Shown here: piece by piece, positions 58,086-64,000 of the stretch | How positions within the stretch are numbered: position 1 is the stretch's first letter | Layout of the letters: the number at the start of each line of letters is the position of its first letter | Assembly (NCBI GenBank): GCA_963800285.1 | Contig: CAWDAL010000029.1 | Location: 1 to 64,000 of the forward strand | DNA: 64,000 nt | From: DASUPK01 sp963800285 | GTDB taxonomy: Bacteria; Actinomycetota; Thermoleophilia; Solirubrobacterales; 70-9 | Direction of reading: 5' to 3' | Position numbers and translations under genes: made by a program | The notes under the pieces: generated by a model | What the model was told of the DNA's origin: nothing | Databases searched by the model: none | The model's input: the letters and a program-made list of their open reading frames with translations, nothing else

Positions 58086-58262
58086 GTTTCTGTTTTATAC
58101 GTGCTTTGCAGGCCTTTTCTGCACCTTTGGCGCAATTTCCGCTGCTCTCGACTGGTAAACTATGTGTACTTGTGTGAGGCCCCGACCCTCTTGCCCGCGA
58201 GGACCCTCCGAGCCGGGTCACGAAGGTCGAGGCATCCCCTGATGGAACCGAAAGGAAGCTGA

Positions 58263-60710
<2,448 letters not shown>

Positions 60711-60751
60711 ACACGGCGTTCCGGCCGCGGGTCCTGTCGCCGCAGGAACCT

Positions 60752-60782
60752 CCCATGGACGCTCAGTAATCGCGTCCATGGG
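60752..60782. repeat. Hairpin between gyrB and gyrA
   Basis: Arms CCCATGGACGC (60752-60762) and GCGTCCATGGG (60772-60782), 11 bp perfect, with a 9-nt loop. No T-run. It may protect or regulate the gyrA part of the transcript, or bind a protein. No gene occupies 60711-60883. Confidence 0.65.
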
Positions 60783-60883
60783 CCCCTCCTACGGCGCCAC
60801 CCGCGGGCGAAATCGCATCGCCAGACAGTCGATCGCCGTCCGTGGTTGCGCTCGAGGAACGTCCTTCCGGGAGGTGAGCTGCA

Positions 60884-63721
<2,838 letters not shown>

Positions 63722-63813
63722 ACGGCTTCGCCATCAGATCACGGCCGTAAACGGCCACCCCTGGCAAGTCGCTACGGGCTACGCCCTCCGCTCCGAAGGA
63801 GGGTGGCCGTTTA
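63722..63813 (+). repeat. Type 2 structured repeat, copy 2 (after gyrA)
   Basis: Begins ACGGCTTCGCCATCAGATC directly after the gyrA stop. Arms AAACGGCCACCC (63749-63760) and GGGTGGCCGTTT (63801-63812) pair over 12 bp around core AAGTCGCTACGGGCTACGCC. Matches 48146-48244. Its right end overlaps the stop of the HNH gene. Confidence 0.75.
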
Positions 63814-64000
63814 GGCCGTTAGCAGGTACGGCTCCCACGCCTCCGGTGTCCGGGGCGCGGCTATGCGGATGAAGACCGTGGGGCCCGGTGGACGTGGGTT
63901 CCGCTTCGGGTGCATCCGGATCTCGTGGGGGAGGCGGTTGCCCTTCTTGCGGTTGCAGGGCGCGCAGGAGGCCACGATGTTCTCCCAGACCGACTCGCCG
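63811..64000 (-). CDS. HNH endonuclease, C-terminal part, 5' end outside window
   Basis: About 63 codons on the minus strand ending TAA at 63811-63813. The sequence ESVWENIVASCAPCNRKKGN is the C-terminal half of an HNH motif with its zinc-binding CAPC pair and the Asn/Arg of the His-Cys box type, followed by a Pro-rich tail. Typical of small actinobacterial HNH nucleases; role (defence, mobile or housekeeping) not determinable here. Confidence 0.8.
   Translation of the reverse strand, partial: GESVWENIVASCAPCNRKKGNRLPHEIRMHPKRNPRPPGPTVFIRIAAPRTPEAWEPYLLTA

Overview
The window is GC-rich chromosomal DNA with strong third-position G/C bias, many GTG/TTG starts and dense co-directional gene blocks. 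Two landmark neighbourhoods are present: rpsF-ssb-rpsR-rplI-dnaB, and the replication-origin neighbourhood (parB-parA-rsmG-jag-yidC-yidD-rnpA-rpmH leftward, dnaA-dnaN-recF-DUF721-gyrB-gyrA rightward). Together with menaquinone and QcrABC genes, short SnoaL-type proteins and two tRNA genes without an encoded CCA, this suggests a deep-branching actinobacterium, probably Thermoleophilia/Solirubrobacterales. That placement is inferred from composition and gene order, not from a marker search.

Layout. (1) 1-10.45 kb, + strand: the 3' part of a giant PUFA-synthase-like lipid/polyketide megasynthase (tandem ACPs, ketoreductase, double hot-dog dehydratase), then a eukaryote-style single-chain acyl-CoA carboxylase, then a phosphopantetheinyl transferase. 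This looks like a self-contained secondary-lipid operon: carboxylase supplies extender units, transferase activates the ACPs, synthase elongates. (2) 10.5-14.4 kb: a HEAT-repeat protein, a class I HMG-CoA reductase and a patch of IS110-family debris around a small SnoaL-like gene. (3) 14.4-18.2 kb: an inositol-phosphatase-family protein, trehalose synthase TreT and an OtsA-like enzyme. (4) 18.2-25.9 kb: the rpsF-dnaB cluster with a DnaC-like ATPase, a cupin, purA and membrane proteins. (5) 25.9-30.6 kb: a secreted glycosidase-like protein with RTX-type repeats, tRNA-Lys, tatA/tatC, dcd and a zinc-ribbon protein. (6) 30.6-38.7 kb, - strand: hemB, a fused AhbA/AhbB-like siroheme decarboxylase homologue, hemL, an unknown protein, qcrABC, menG and a polyprenyl diphosphate synthase, a heme/menaquinone/respiration block. 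(7) 38.7-48.2 kb: an ABC-2 transporter, a YmdB-type phosphodiesterase, cell-envelope genes (GT-C enzyme, GtrA, frameshifted phosphodiesterase), an aminotransferase and ddl. (8) 48.2-64.0 kb: a bifunctional-nuclease-family protein, an SRPBCC protein, tRNA-Ile and the origin region, ending in a partial HNH endonuclease.

Scattered through the intergenic spaces are two families of short structured repeats with compensatory base changes. Many genes have a TAnnnT -10-like hexamer only 6-11 nt before the start codon, suggesting widespread leaderless transcription. The most interesting system is the lipid-synthase operon, whose ACP domains all carry Thr where the phosphopantetheine-bearing Ser is expected.
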